64,000 nucleotides of DNA from Alentia gelatinosa (GCA_950022655.1 OX465579.1:41953950-42017949); one strand, 5' to 3'; counted from the stretch's first letter, positions 44,198-55,852 are shown. A program made the numbers and translations. Notes: a model not told the origin generated them from the letters alone.

Positions 44198-45084
44198 CTA
44201 TGGAAAAAAGTGTAAATCAGAGTTAGTTTTTTTCAGGACCCTTTGTTTAAGCCAATACAAATAGATGCACCTGGCCTAGATGCTTATAATGGATACTGAT
44301 TTTGGTATATAATTGCAAGTTTATTTTTCAGGATTTTTACCATATAGTATTGCTATTTTTCAGGATTTATTCTTATTATTTCAGATTTCTACTAGTCCTT
44401 TCTTTCACAAACTCCAAATGGAACACAAACTCAACAAAGACAGTTGCCTTGACTGGCGCGAAAAAAAGAAAAAGGAAAACAAGGCTACATTCAACCAGGC
44501 CAATGCGGAGAGAGTGCAGCTGCAGCGGGCAAGGCTGAAAGAAGCAGGAACGGAAGCACAGAAAGATCAAGTCAGAAGATTAGCTGCGGAGCAAAAGAGA
44601 AGGTTCAAGGAGAGGAAAGGACAGCAGGAGGCAGAAGAGGCAGTACAACACCTGGTAGACATGGCTGAGACGGAGGCTGAGGCAAAGGCTGACATGAACA
44701 AGCGCCCACTGCGTTGCAAGGTAAATAGCAATATGAGTTTATGATAGATATTTGAAATATAAATATCAAAATGGATTTATAAGAAGTATTCATTGGCCTA
44801 GTATGTACACATTTTCATAAATAAATCACTTAGGGTACCCTTTAATGAGAACAATTTTAGAGATTACTCCAACATTGTCACTCATTTATTGTCAATGAAG
44901 GGAGGGATAATTTTTCATTGTTTGAGCCATTCCAGACATGATGTATTTCTAAAGAAGCGAAGCAATGGCATTAAAGATATTGATGTTTCATTATTATAGT
45001 CGAGTGCGGAATCAGAGCTGCTGCCCACCCGCAAAAGTAGGAGAAAGAAAATGACTAGGGAGAAGCTGACATAGAGGTCCTGTG

Positions 45085-45480
45085 AGCTGGCCACCAGGAT
45101 GCCATCCACGCCGCAGTCCACATCCTCTTCCTCTTCTACCTGGGTGCCAGCTGTGCTGCGCGCAAAGTCCCCTCCACAGTCCACATCCTCTGCCACCAGG
45201 ATGCCATCTCCGCCGCAGTCCACGTCCACTTGCTCTTCCACCTGAGTGCCACCTGTGCTGCGTGCAAAGTCCCCACCGCAGTCCACATCCTCTTCCTCTT
45301 CCACTTGTCTGGGGTCCACCAGGATGCCATCTCCGCCACAATCCACGTCCACTTGCTCTTCCACCTGGGTGCCAGCTGTGCTGCATGCAAAGTCCCAGCC
45401 GCAGTCCACATCCTCTTTCACCAGCATGCCATCTCTGCCGCAGTCCAAGTCCTCTTCCTCTTCCACTTGTCTGGGGTTGA
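45085..45480. repeat. Coding-type minisatellite in exon 2
   Basis: Repeats of 'aggatgccatctccgccgca' + 'gtccacgtccacttgctctt' type units. Sense reading is Ser/Pro-rich; the antisense frame (45514-44915) is open for 199 codons with repeated VDCGGD and QVEEEED words. Confidence 0.75.
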
Positions 45481-45729
45481 AACGAAGGGCATCGGCGCCA
45501 GCATCTATCTCCACCCCCCCTCGTTTGCCATCACCTACCCCAAGTCTTCAGGACGTAGATGATGTGGGGAATGTCAAGATCCACGACGAAATGGCGTAAG
45601 TTCGTTACATTTTTCAAAATATTGTTTCTATTTCAAGTTTACTCAGAGATTCATAAAAATCTTCCTTTAAGTGCGTTTTTCCTGTATTAACAAGTTAAAT
45701 GTTCAAAACCATAAAATCCTATATTTTCA

Positions 45730-46475
45730 CAGGGATGCCAGTTTTCAATGTTTCCATTGAAATTCATGTTTTCGTTTTCAGAGAGATAAAGCGTTTTTTC
45801 CTTCAATAATATTGGTATGACAACTGCTAAATCACCCAAGTCAGCCTTATTACCACTCTGGACCTCCCAACAGACCAATGGAAATTTCAAACTTTCCCCA
45901 GATACCTTGATCCCCCTCACAGTCTCCCCACAGACACTCAGCCTCAGGCCGCTGCATGTTTCAAGGTTCTCCTGTCAGCAGCAACTCATGGGAGAGTCAG
46001 GGATTGAAAAGAGACAATGGCTGTGATTGGTCAAAATTCAATGACCAGTTTTATTCATTGCTATGACTAACTAAATCCCACTTTGTGTGTAGAATATGTA
46101 TACAGATAATAATTGATACACCATCCACTGTTTCATGATATAAATGGCTAAAAAGAATCCCTTTTATATTTTGAAATTTGAATTATTTACTGCTGACACC
46201 AAGCCATGTGGTTCTTGTTGTGGAGGCGGCCATTTTGGATTAGCAGACAGGGGAACTGCAAACATGACAATTCACTATTAAAAGATGGTAAATTGTCCGG
46301 GTCTCAGCCTAATAATGTAGGTAATTTTCACAAATACTTTGTAATCAATAGGAGCAGAAATTATTGGTGCATGTTGTTGTTGAATTCACTATGAATTTTC
46401 ATTTTAGTGACAGTGAGCGATAATAGGGGCCGAAAACACTTGACATGGATTTTCTGATCCCGACTGGCATCCCTG
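45730..46475. mobile_element. CAGGGATGCCAG-type TIR element in intron 2
   Basis: Ends CAGGGATGCCAGT and ACTGGCATCCCTG; TTTTCA on both sides (45724-45729 and 46476-46481). No transposase. Confidence 0.7.
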
Positions 46476-46647
46476 TTTTCAGCATGATTGTGAGGCGTTT
46501 CTATGAGGAAAATGAGCCGGATTGAGTGAAGCTATATTTCCACAGGATGAGGTAAATATTGTTATGGATCCCTCACTTGCAATTTAACCCATTCACGGCA
46601 GGCCCTTGCACAGTCATAGGTATGGGTTGATGAATATGATAAATACT

Positions 46648-46650
<3 letters not shown>

Positions 46651-46699
<49 letters not shown>
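46651..46699. repeat. (AT)n microsatellite
   Basis: About 24 AT units in intron 2 of the broken gene. Confidence 0.9.
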
Positions 46700-46703
<4 letters not shown>

Positions 46704-47530
46704 ATATACTTGATATTTCCACTTTTCTCCTAATAGGGATGTCAGCGAAACACTGAGGGGACGTGGCAAGAAGCGGTGTGTGCGAACTCCACGGAAGGCA
46801 TGCTTGTACTACAAGCTGCGAAAGGAGCAAGAGGCTCGTGAGTTCAGTGACCGGGCCCTGAAGCAACTCCGAGAGAAGTTAAGATGTTACCAAGAAAAGA
46901 AAGGAAGCACAACCTGAATGGGGAGAAAAAGACAGCAGCCTTCTTAATGTGATGGTTGAAGGTTTAGTCAGCCTTCCCAAAGTTGACAGACGGGAAGTGT
47001 TGGGAAAAATTGTGTCTCCTGCAGACTTCAAGAAAGTTCATGTCACTTCAAAGCTTGCAAAATGTGTTGGTTTGGACAGATGCACCTTGTCAAGGAAATG
47101 CAAGAGGAAGAACAGGTCTGTTGACAAGCACCTAAGGGCTGTCTCCCTCATAAAACAGTTCCTAGTCAGACCAGAGCATTCAATAACACTGCCAGGGAAG
47201 AAGTACACCAAAACAATCAAGAAGGTGAAATACCAAAAAGTGCAGCTCCTTGAATTCTTCCATGTTCTGCATGCTGAATACTGCAAGGAGTATCCAGATC
47301 ACTAAGTGGGGCTTACCTTTTTCTGTAATGTGAGGTGTACTTGCTCCTACATACTCCCTGTACATTGTCAGAACACTAATGCCTGCCTCAGTATTGAATA
47401 TCAGACCTTTTCACTGTGAATGGATGCTGCCCGCCCTTCCAGACAGGTTGCTGAGGGACTTCACTGCAGAGGCACTGTGCCAGAAGCTGACAGAACTTCC
47501 TGAAGGTGATGTGCAGTTTCAGTGTTGGAA

Positions 47531-47860
47531 GGGGTGGGAAGTTAGCTCAGTGGTTAGAGCACCGGACTTGTAACCCCAAGATTATAAGACTTTGTGGGTT
47601 CGAGTCCCACCCCCAGCAGTGGTAGATTTACTGCTATAACAAAGGCCATCCTTCTCATACCATGTCTGTGGTGTGGGAAATAAAAGAACTCTCACCTCGG
47701 TAAATGTGTAGGGGTGAGATTTCTACCTGAATTCATCACATAGATTTGATCACCACCCTAGTGGTGTAAAAGAACCTTGAGAAAGTCTGGAAAGGACTTA
47801 GAATGGCTGACTGGACGTAAAATCAAACCAAACAAACAAAACAAACAAACAAAACAAACC
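47531..47860 (+). mobile_element. tRNA-derived SINE lacking the 5' leader
   Basis: tRNA part: TTAGCTCAGTGGTTAGAGCA (A box), loop CTTGTAA (anticodon TGT, Thr-like) and GGTTCGAGTCC (B box). The body matches the other copies; the tail variant GACTGGACGTAAAATC ends in CAAA repeats. Confidence 0.8.
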
Positions 47861-48044
47861 CTTTGGTAAGAGAAGTTCAAGAGAGGATTTCCATTTTGAA
47901 GAAAAGAAAGAAGGACATAGTTCTATGCTGGCTACCAAGCACATAGAAATTGAGGGAAATGAAGAGGCAGACAGCTCTGAAGTTGCATCCCGTATATGAC
48001 AGCTCCAATCACAGGGAGCAGCCTCATACTCGTCAGCTTACTGA

Positions 48045-48302
48045 CCCGATTGGTATGTTGCAGTGACTGGTTTGCCGTTGTCAGTATAATGTGACCGGCG
48101 GAGTGTTGTGTCAATGGTCTGCGGCACAGCCCTTCAGTGAGGCAGCACTATAAAACGGGCATAGGGTCCCACTGCTACAAGTAGACCAAAGTTGAGTAAG
48201 TATACAAACAATTGGATGAATCCATGATTGTAAATAATGAGGAAGGGTGGAAAGGACCTGTAACGGTTGACCGGACGTAAAATCACCCACACAAACAAAC
48301 AA
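48045..48302 (+). mobile_element. Second SINE family inserted in the LINE fragment
   Basis: Has CAGTATAATGTGACCGGC, CAGTGAGGCAGCACTATAAA and CCACTGCTACAAGTAGACC, then a tail GACCGGACGTAAAATC with CAAA repeats. It resembles SINEs I remember from molluscs (unverified). Confidence 0.6.
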
Positions 48303-48468
48303 ACTAATAAGAGAATTGACAATGAATGAATGGCAATCTGACTGGAACAAGCAAATAAGAAACAGACTGCATACCATTCACTCAACTGTAAATGGGAAGA
48401 GAGACTGTGAGGGAATAAGTCGTAGTGAACAGGTGAAGTTGACCCGTCTGAAAATAGGTCACTCCAGG

Positions 48469-48697
48469 GGCCTGTTTTTCAGACAGCGATGTCTTTATTT
48501 GTAGTAATGAAATATGCCACCAATTGGGCTAAATGGTCACCAACTGGTCACAACTCTGGAACCCAAAACAGTGACCATGACAGTTTACCCCTCTAAATGG
48601 TCGCAAATGTTATGACGACTTATCTCTGGAACCCAAAGGTCTCCAAACGGTCACTAACTGGTCACTATAGGAAATGGTCACGACTAAAAAACAGGCC
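48469..48697. mobile_element. TIR element with CCAGG target duplication, copy 3
   Basis: Ends GGCCTGTTTTTCAG and AAAAAACAGGCC, exact CCAGG at 48464-48468 and 48698-48702. Removing it restores the LINE frame (GHSR-LTHK), confirming the insertion boundaries. Inverted relative to 9195-9655. Confidence 0.85.
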
Positions 48698-49045
48698 CCA
48701 GGCTTACACACAAATATTTCCTGAAAGAGGAAAATCCCCCATTATGCCAAGAATGCAATGTACCCATCACTTTTCAGCATATCCTGCTGGACTGTAAAAG
48801 GGTACAAGAAAATAGAAGAAAGTACTTGAAAAACAGTAACAACATGAAAATGTTGTTTGAAACTATTCAAAAGAAAGATATCATCAGGTTTTTGAAAGAG
48901 ACAAATCTCTTTGATTGTATATAAAATATTTGAAAACATTGAAAAGAAGTGATTGAAATAAGTCTACGAAAGTGAAAAGCTAAATCATTGATAGTCCCTA
49001 TATACCCTAAGGGTCCCCTGGGATGTTAAACCACAAATAAACATA

Positions 49046-49150
49046 CTGCTATATCAAAGGCCAATCCTTCTCGTACCATGTCTGTGGTGTTGGAAGTAAA
49101 AGAACTCTCACCCAGGTAAATGTGTAGGGGTGGGATTTCTACCTGTATTC
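49046..49150 (+). mobile_element. SINE body fragment
   Basis: TACTGCTATATCAAAGGCCA through GGTAAATGTGTAGGGGTGGG; no tRNA part. Confidence 0.7.
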
Positions 49151-49480
49151 ATCTCAGATTGAGTTATATATCCAAAGTCAGTTCAACTACCGGAACAAAC
49201 AAAACAAACCGACAAAGCACTGGTAGAATAGAGTTTCTTGAATTCAAGATAATCCAAGATAAACCAAACTGTAGTTTGAGTAGTATATTGGTACAGAGAA
49301 ATTGATTCAACTTATTTCTTCTTAATAATAAGACATCAGCAGGCCTGTGTCGTCTGAAAACATCCAGGCTCACACTTGATCTTGTTGGATTGTCCTTTTT
49401 CCAAATTGCAAAGGCCCTTGCAATTGACACCTGACGGTCCTTTTTGACGGTTCTCTTGGTAGGCATTTCTTCTCGATATT

Positions 49481-49526
49481 AAGTCTAATTGAACAAATTG
49501 GACGTTAAACTACCCAAACAAACAAA
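49481..49526 (+). mobile_element. 46-bp SINE-tail insertion
   Basis: Tail only, flanked by exact CTTCTCGATATT at 49469-49480 and 49527-49538. Confidence 0.85.
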
Positions 49527-49582
49527 CTTCTCGATATTTGCTGTGAATGGTATGCATCTTCAATAGAAGCTACAAGTTCAGG

Positions 49583-49634
49583 AAGTCTAATTAAACAAAT
49601 TGGAAGTTAAACTACCTAAACAAACAAAAACAAA
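49583..49634 (+). mobile_element. 52-bp SINE-tail insertion
   Basis: Tail only, flanked by exact ACAAGTTCAGG at 49572-49582 and 49635-49645. Confidence 0.85.
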
Positions 49635-49793
49635 ACAAGTTCAGGGGATAGTTTATCTGATCTAGGTTTTCTAAGAGAATTTCTTTCAACAATTCCATGG
49701 GGCTGGTAGTCTCTAACAGTGGCACTCCAAACATCTTAGCAACTTTTTTCTGTTGCCCTTTATACCTTTCAGACAACAAAGCACCCTTAATTG

Positions 49794-49839
49794 AAGTCTA
49801 ATTGAACAAATTGGACGTTAAACTACCCAAACAAACAAA
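49794..49839 (+). mobile_element. 46-bp SINE-tail insertion, duplication unclear
   Basis: Sequence matches 49481-49526; flanks share only TAATTG-like sequence. It creates the false end of the upstream minus-strand ORF. Confidence 0.65.
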
Positions 49840-50189
49840 TTCATAATTGTCCTTACTGTCTTACCTTTGTTGTGAGCTTTACCTTGGAGGGTTTTAAACT
49901 TTTCCTTTAATTTCATGCAGATGTCCATGGCAAAATCTTTCTTTTTTGTGTCCTCTTTTCCAGCACCCCAAATGCCTCTGTTCTTCAGGGCATTTCTTTT
50001 TCTGGGGATCAGCTTTTGACTATTCATCATCTGGGCATCTGGAGGCATTTTCTGCATGATCCGAGAAACAGTTTTTCTCTTTGCTGCTGGGGTTTTGTAT
50101 CCACATGCAGGAGGGGTAGGCTTAGGCTGGGGACTACTGCTGACACTTGTATTTTTTATATTCAATTTTCTGGCACACTTTCGATATAC

Positions 50190-50237
50190 TTTCTACCAAA
50201 AATCCACAAAAAAGAAAGGCGACCACTGGGGAGACCA
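50190..50237 (+). mobile_element. Tiny Penelope RT fragment
   Basis: One frame reads YFLPKIHKKERRPLGRPVV, matching the LPKIHK..GRPIV motif of Penelope reverse transcriptases. It abuts the truncated Gypsy fragment. Confidence 0.5.
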
Positions 50238-51650
50238 GTAGTGTTGGCTAACTGCTAATAGCCGCCGGGCCACTCCCGTCAGGCTGATGCCCAGGAACAT
50301 CCCTGCCTCAGAGGGTGTCCCCCCGTTGACCTTTTCACAGAGATCGAAATGCGCGAGATACTCGTCGAGATCCGACGTGCCATCGAACCGGCTGGGCATG
50401 ACCACCGGCTTAGGTGCTTTTCTCCGGAGGGACCCTCCTGGTTGTGGAGCAGCCGCCGTGCCGTCCCTGGCCTCCTCCAAGCCAGGCGCTTGGGTCCCCT
50501 CTGGGGCTTTAGGTTTTACCTCTGCTTTTACAGCAGCCTGCTCTTTCCCTGGTGGCCCAGGTAGTATAGGTCTATAGAAGGTAGGTCGGTCCCCGCTCCT
50601 TGGCGCCACCACGACACCTCGGGATCCGCATTCTCCCGGAGGTGTCCTCCAGGGCGTGTTACCAGGGAACCGTGTGGCCACAGGCCCCAGTGTCCGTCCC
50701 AGACCCCGCGGGGTCCGTCGATGACTGACCGCTGCCCTGGCCAGTGGCCCAGTTGTGGGGGAGCCGCCCTCCCAAAAGCGGGTAACGCAGCAGATCCCCC
50801 CGGCCACGGGCGACTCCGTCGTCTGGGTAGCGTGGTACGGAGTCAGCCACGGGCTCCCACTGCGCGGCCTGGAGGGAGGGCCGGGCCACCCGCAGTGTCG
50901 CCCGAGATCCACTTGGTCGTCGCCCCCCGGTCCCCTTGTTCCTCCGGAGTGGTTACTCCCCTCCGGCTGCTCCGGTGCTCCTTCCCTCCGGCGCCCTCGC
51001 CTACCGGAGTTCCCCTACCGGAGGTGGGTTTTTCCCTGTGGCCAGGCGTCCCCTCCTCCGGCGGATGGGTGTCCCGCGCTGCCTCCTCTGACGCCTCAAA
51101 TGATTTGTCATTCTGTGGTGGGTTCATCTCGATCTATCCCACCGCTGCCACCAATGTAGTACAGAATACGAACACATCGGAGTACAGTTGCAAGGTTTAT
51201 TATACCACAAACAGATAAACCTCAAGCGGCACAAGGTAAGGCGGTATCGTCGCCAACTACGCCGGCGAAGGCGGAAACACACAGGTAAGCCAAGAGTCTG
51301 GATGTCGCAAGGTCTGTGCTGCAGGTGAGTGTCCTCGTCCTAGATGTCCCGTGCCCTTCAGGTAAGTGCCCCTCAGTCCATCACTCTGGTCCACCGGAGG
51401 TCTCAGCCCGCTCGTCCTGCTCTGCCGGAGGTACACCTCGCTCAGTCCCAGACCCGACTGACTCCCAGAGGGTCCTTGCCCACTTTTATAGGAGGCTCGG
51501 CTCCTGGCACGCATGCGTCACATCCGGTGGGAGCGTTCCCTCCTCCGGGGCCTCCGGCTCCCCTCCGGCGCCTCCGGCTAGCTGGAGGTAACCTGTCAGT
51601 CCTCCGGTAGAATCAGGCGCCTATACCGGATCAGTCGTCGCCCGGGTTAA
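50238..51650 (-). mobile_element. Gypsy 5' fragment: LTR, primer site and partial gag
   Basis: LTR from 51155 rightward; minus-strand TATA (CTTTTATA on plus, about 51485) and AATAAA-type signal near 51200. tRNA-Leu-type primer site beside it. Gag starts at 51127 and continues in another frame from 50912; VVMPSRFDGTSDLDEYLAHF and LTGVARRLLA match the gag at 32494-33660. Truncated at about 50238. The outer LTR end was not identified. A related but distinct family. Confidence 0.75.
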
Positions 51651-51779
51651 TAAGGACCGACCTATCCCCACCAAGGAACCAGGCTGGAGATAAAGTTTCA
51701 ACTACTGGAACCAAAAACAAAAAGAAACAGGTGGAAACTCCCATATATAACAACATATAACTAGGTTCCTGGTGGTAAA

Positions 51780-54700
51780 GTCACCACATGGTGAAAGTTT
51801 GGCAAAAGTTTCCGCTTTTGCCATAAACAAAGCTTTTATTGCTGAGGTTGGCAGACCTAAGCATGTAAAGAAGCCCAGAGGTTGACAACCAGAACCAATC
51901 AGCAGGTCTCCTCAAGATGAAAAATCTGGAGAAAACGGAGATAAAGGTGTCGGCACACCACACTCTTAACTCCTCCAAGGGGGTGATTCACTGGTGGGAC
52001 CTTTTGGAGAGTGTTGGTGTGACCCAGGTCCACCAAATAAGGGCCAACAAAAATGGCAAGAACATAGAAACAGCCACATATGTTCTAACTTTTGATTGGC
52101 CAACTCCACCAGAAACAGTCAAATGTGGATATGAGGTACTGAGGGTTGAGGAATATGTTCCCTCGTCAATGAGGTGCTTCAATTGCCATACATTTGGGCA
52201 CACTGGCAAAAGATGCAACTGAAGGTCAGTGTGTGGGATTTGCGGAAAGGAAGCTCATGGAACCTCATGCAGCAACTGCAGGGGAGGACATCCTGCTTTT
52301 TCTCGCAAATGCCCAATGTTCATGCAGGAGAAACCAATTCAGGCCATCAAAACAAAGAGAAAGATCCCGTACGCAGAAGCAAAGAAGGTGGTGCAGGCTA
52401 CCCAGGCCCTAAACCCCCAGAAATCATATGCTGTGCCTGTGAAAACAAGCAGCAAATTAGAACAGTCAAAACCAAGAGCATCAAACTCAGCTGATGGACT
52501 CCAGCCTAACAAAAATGTCCCTGCCTCTGGGGGCAGTAAACACCAGCCAGAAAAAGCAAACAAAAAGACTAGAAAGAGACAGAAGAAAATGAAGGATGGC
52601 ACTGGTCCCATTCATAATGGTGTCCAAGAGCAGAGGGAGGCCCGTACCCCTGAAGTCATCAACCAGGGAAAAGCTTCAGGCTCTGGCTCTAAGGACACTT
52701 TTTTTATTTATTTTCTTATCAAGTTTATTGGGTCATGAAGTATTACAATACTAAATTTTCCAGACTCGGCTGGGCCGGTCTTCCGTCTGGTCCCGTATGA
52801 CATTGTTGTTTGATTGAGAACATTATGGTCTTACATTAACAGTTTGTGATCATTCCAACAATAGTGTGAGATAATAGATGAAAATAGATGAAAACATATG
52901 AACAGGACTACACTGTTAGCCAAGGAAAAGAAGAAGCCTCTACATCTGCCTGTAGCAAACGGCAGGATAAGATTGCTGCTTCCAATAATGGGAACCAAAA
53001 CAAAGAGGCTGAGCAACCTTCGACAGTTGCCATGGCTACGCCCTCCTCAGGGATGTTATGGTCTCAGGCTGTGAAAAGTCCTCAGGCAAGTCCTTCGAAA
53101 ACATCCACACCAGAAAAATTAAAAAGGGAAAAGAACCAAAATAGGTGATGGAGCTAGAAATAGTCCCATCGAAACAAGGACCTTTACAAGTTCCAATAAG
53201 TTTTCAGTTTTACAAGATGAATACAACAAGTAAATTGAGAATTTTACAATGGAACTGCAGAGGTTTTATGGCAAACTTGGAATCCCTCCAGTTATTTAGC
53301 AGGGAGTCCGTCCCAGTTGCCATATGCCTCCAGGAAATTAAAACACAAGAACAAAAGAAATTAAAGATCAAAGGGTATAATGTATGTATACTCAAAAATC
53401 CCTGATGGTCAATTCCCTGCTGGTGGAGTGGCCTTATTTGTAAAGCCTCAGCATCCACAGCGTGAAATCTCTTTAAATACAGAGCTTCAAGATGTTGCAG
53501 CCCGTGTCACAATTAACACTGTTGTGACAGTGTGCTCCCTGTACTCACCACCATGTCAGAGAGTCACACAGAAAGACCGGGCTTGATAGAACAACTTCCA
53601 GCCCCATATATCCTGATGGGTGACTTCAATGCCCATAGCACAGTGTGGGGTGATGGTTGACTAGATGGAAAGGGGAGAATGGTGGAAAGGGTCATTGACC
53701 GCGAATTCTTATGTCTTTTCAATGACAAAACACCAATATATCTCCACCCAGCATCTGGCACCTTCCCCTCCATCGTCCTGACACTGACTGACCCCACAAT
53801 CTTCCAGGATTATGAATGGAGAGTGTATCATGACCTATATGGCAGTGATCACTTTCCAATAATCTTGGAAACGGAAAACAGAGGCAACAGTACGGAATGA
53901 CCACCAAGATGGAAGATCCACAAGGCAGACTGGGAACAGTTCCAAGGCCTGTGTGACACCTCCTTCCGTTCATGGCCACTGATAAAAGAAAGGGAGACAG
54001 ATCCGGCAGGTCTGCTGCGGTGGACAGCAATTAACATTCTGTTCACCCTCTTGGTCGCCTCGCCTCCTCGTGGTGCAGACCAGATATGCTTGCATGCAAG
54101 CATAACAAAAGCGACTGGGGTGGGGAGTTAGCTCAGTGGTAAAGAGCACTGGACTTGTAATATCAAGGTTGTAAGACTTTGTTGATTCGGGTCCCACTGC
54201 AGCCACTTTTCTCCTTCACCCCCAGCAGTGGTAGATTTACTGCTATATCAAAGGCCAATCCTTCTCATACCATGTCTATGTGATGTGGGAAGTAAAAGAA
54301 CTCTCACCTCGGTAAATGTGTAGGTTTCCCCCTCCCTGGTTTAACGACAAATGCCGTGAAGCCAAGAGAGAAAGCCAGAGAGCTCTCCGCCAGTTCAACA
54401 ATGACATCACAGACGAGAATATGCACCAATACCTTCCCTGCACCAATACCAGGGAAAGATCCCAGCATCGCCTCGAGCTACAGGCCAATAGCTATGACCA
54501 GCTGTATGGCAACAACAGACTGGTATGGTACTTAGAGTCCCACAACTTGTTTACTCCCTATCAGTCAGGCTTCTTTGATCTGGAGAAGGCATATGACACC
54601 ACCTGGAAGCACGGCATCCTGAGGGACATCCAGCAAATGGGTTTGAGAGGAAGACAGTTCACTTCTGTCGTAGATGAGGATGCATGGACAAACCTTCCCT

Positions 54701-55852
54701 CAGTCTCCAGAACAAGGAACTGACAGTCCAAGAGGAAATCAAATTCCTTGGACTAGTGTTAGACAGAATGCTGCCTTTTCAAACCATATATTGAGTACCT
54801 TAGGAGAAAGTGTCAGAAAGCCATGAACCTTCTGAAGGTCCTCAGTCACCCTGACTGGGGAACTAACTGTGAAACACTGCTGACTCTATACAAGATGTAT
54901 ATCCAATCAAGACTGGACTACGGATCAGTTGTGTATGAGTCAGCAGCAAAATCTTACCTTCACAGATTAAAACCTGTCCAGAACCAAGGTCTACGACTGT
55001 GCATAGGAGTATTTAGAATAACACCTGCCCAAAGCCTGTATGTAAAAGCAGGAATCCCCCCAATTCATCTGCGACGGGAGGGATTGCCTCTACAATACTC
55101 TATGAGAGTTAGGGCCAACCCAAGAAACCCAGCCTACAACTTGATTTTCAAAGAGAATCACCAACTTTTTAAAGACAACCCAAATGCCATAAGACCATTC
55201 GCGGTCAGAGCACGAGGTGAGAGGCCACCTGAAACCCCTCCATGGGATCAGGAAACCCCCTCAATCCTCTTTGACCTGGCAAAAAACAAGAAAGGTGACA
55301 CCCCTGAAATTGTCTTTCTCAAGGACTACGAGACCATGAGGAAACATTTCAAAGACCATGTACCGGTGTATACTGATGGCTCAAAAGAGGGTAATACACC
55401 ATACAGTGACCTGAAGAAAGCCCTCCATGGCAAGAGCAGCATTTTCACAGCTGAGGCCAATGCTATATTGCATGCCTTGACTTGGATGAAAATGTCGCAA
55501 CACAAGAAATTTATAGTCTTCTCAGACTCTAAATCTTGTCTACAAACTATTGGACAGCATGACCCCAAGAATGCTGTCATCAGAGACATCAAACTGTCAT
55601 ACAGAGACCTATAGAGAGAACATGGCAAAGAGGTGGCTATGTGTTCGCTGCCAAGTCATATCGGAATCGAAGGAAATGAAGCTGCAGATCAAGCAGCCCA
55701 AAATGGACTGAGCAGAGAAGTTGGAGCCCACACAGTTCCACATACAGGCCTGAAATCAATGGCCAAGGAGCACATTCATAAAACTTGGCAGAAACTCTGA
55801 AACTGCACCAGAGACAACAAACTACGAGAAATCGTAGTGGCTACTAGCCAAA
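51780..55852 (+). pseudogene. I/Jockey-type LINE with RNase H, decayed
   Basis: ORF1: KVSAHHTLNSSKGVI, then CCHC knuckles CFNCHTFGHTGKRC and CGICGKEAHGTSC (51917-52738). ORF2: endonuclease LRILQWNCRGF and VAICLQE (53220-53400), DFNAH and SDHFPIILE (to 53900). RT remains: PWFNDKCREAKRESQ, FFDLEKAYDTTWKHGIL; the catalytic YADD region is deleted. 54823-55614: thumb-like LDYGSVVYESA and RNase H VPVYTDGSKEG, TAEANAILHALTW and VFSDSKSCLQTI; IGIEGNEAADQAA follows a stop. A foreign AT-rich piece lies at about 52700-52905 and a SINE at 54011-54324. Confidence 0.85.
54011..54324 (+). mobile_element. SINE inside the LINE
   Basis: Starts TCTGCTGCGGTGGACAGC, with the GGTCGC..GCGAC hairpin leader, tRNA part and body; ends at GTGTAGG without the CAAA tail. 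Confidence 0.8.

Larger units (their letters stand above)
44418..47305 (+). pseudogene. Three-exon gene copy of an uncharacterised family, broken
   Basis: Exons 44418-44720, 45000-45595 and 46737 on; donors GTAAAT and GTAAGT, acceptors ATAG; phases fit at both joints. Exon 1 is Lys/Glu/Gln-rich coiled coil. Exon 3 encodes a basic, leucine-spaced helix (CLYYKLRKEQEAREF). A one-base shift near 46900 moves the frame to 46949-47305, with LIKQFLVRPEHSITLPGKKY and YCKEYPDH. In-frame stops at 45072 and about 45240 interrupt exon 2. Similar segments occur, from memory, in large unnamed invertebrate families. 47305-47530 continues as scraps (SVLNIRPFHCEWMLPALPDR). Confidence 0.6.
47865..48925 (+). pseudogene. 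LINE 3' fragment (RNase H end and C-terminal domain)
   Basis: LCWLPSHIEIEGNEEAD is the end of a LINE RNase H. LTRLKIGHS then, after a MITE, LTHKYFLKEENPPLCQECN and FQHILLDCKR are typical of I/Jockey-type LINE C-termini. Interrupted by a SINE (about 48045-48302) and a MITE (48469-48697). The 3' end continues to about 49045 and reads GGGATGTTAAACCACAAATA. Confidence 0.75.
49230..50165 (-). pseudogene. Second uncharacterised gene-family copy, shot through by SINE tails
   Basis: The first segment (50165-49840) is Lys/Pro-rich with TPAAKRKTVSRIMQKM; the next has KKVAKMFGV (helix-turn-helix-like) and RKPRSDKLSPELVASIEDAY; the last (49466-49230) has MPTKRTVKKDRQVSIARAFA, FRRHRPADVLLL and FLCTNILLKLQ. 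Pieces change frame, so it is decayed. Recognised from memory as an abundant unnamed invertebrate family; function unknown, DNA binding plausible. Confidence 0.55.

Noticed and set aside
47535..47610. Possible functional tRNA-Thr gene
   Set aside because: A and B boxes and anticodon TGT are present, but the acceptor stem is poor and a SINE body follows; it is a SINE head.
50721..51218. Plus-strand ORF of 165 codons
   Set aside because: Antisense shadow of the minus-strand Gypsy gag fragment.
54125..54205. Second tRNA-like sequence
   Set aside because: SINE head with the same body, inserted in a LINE.
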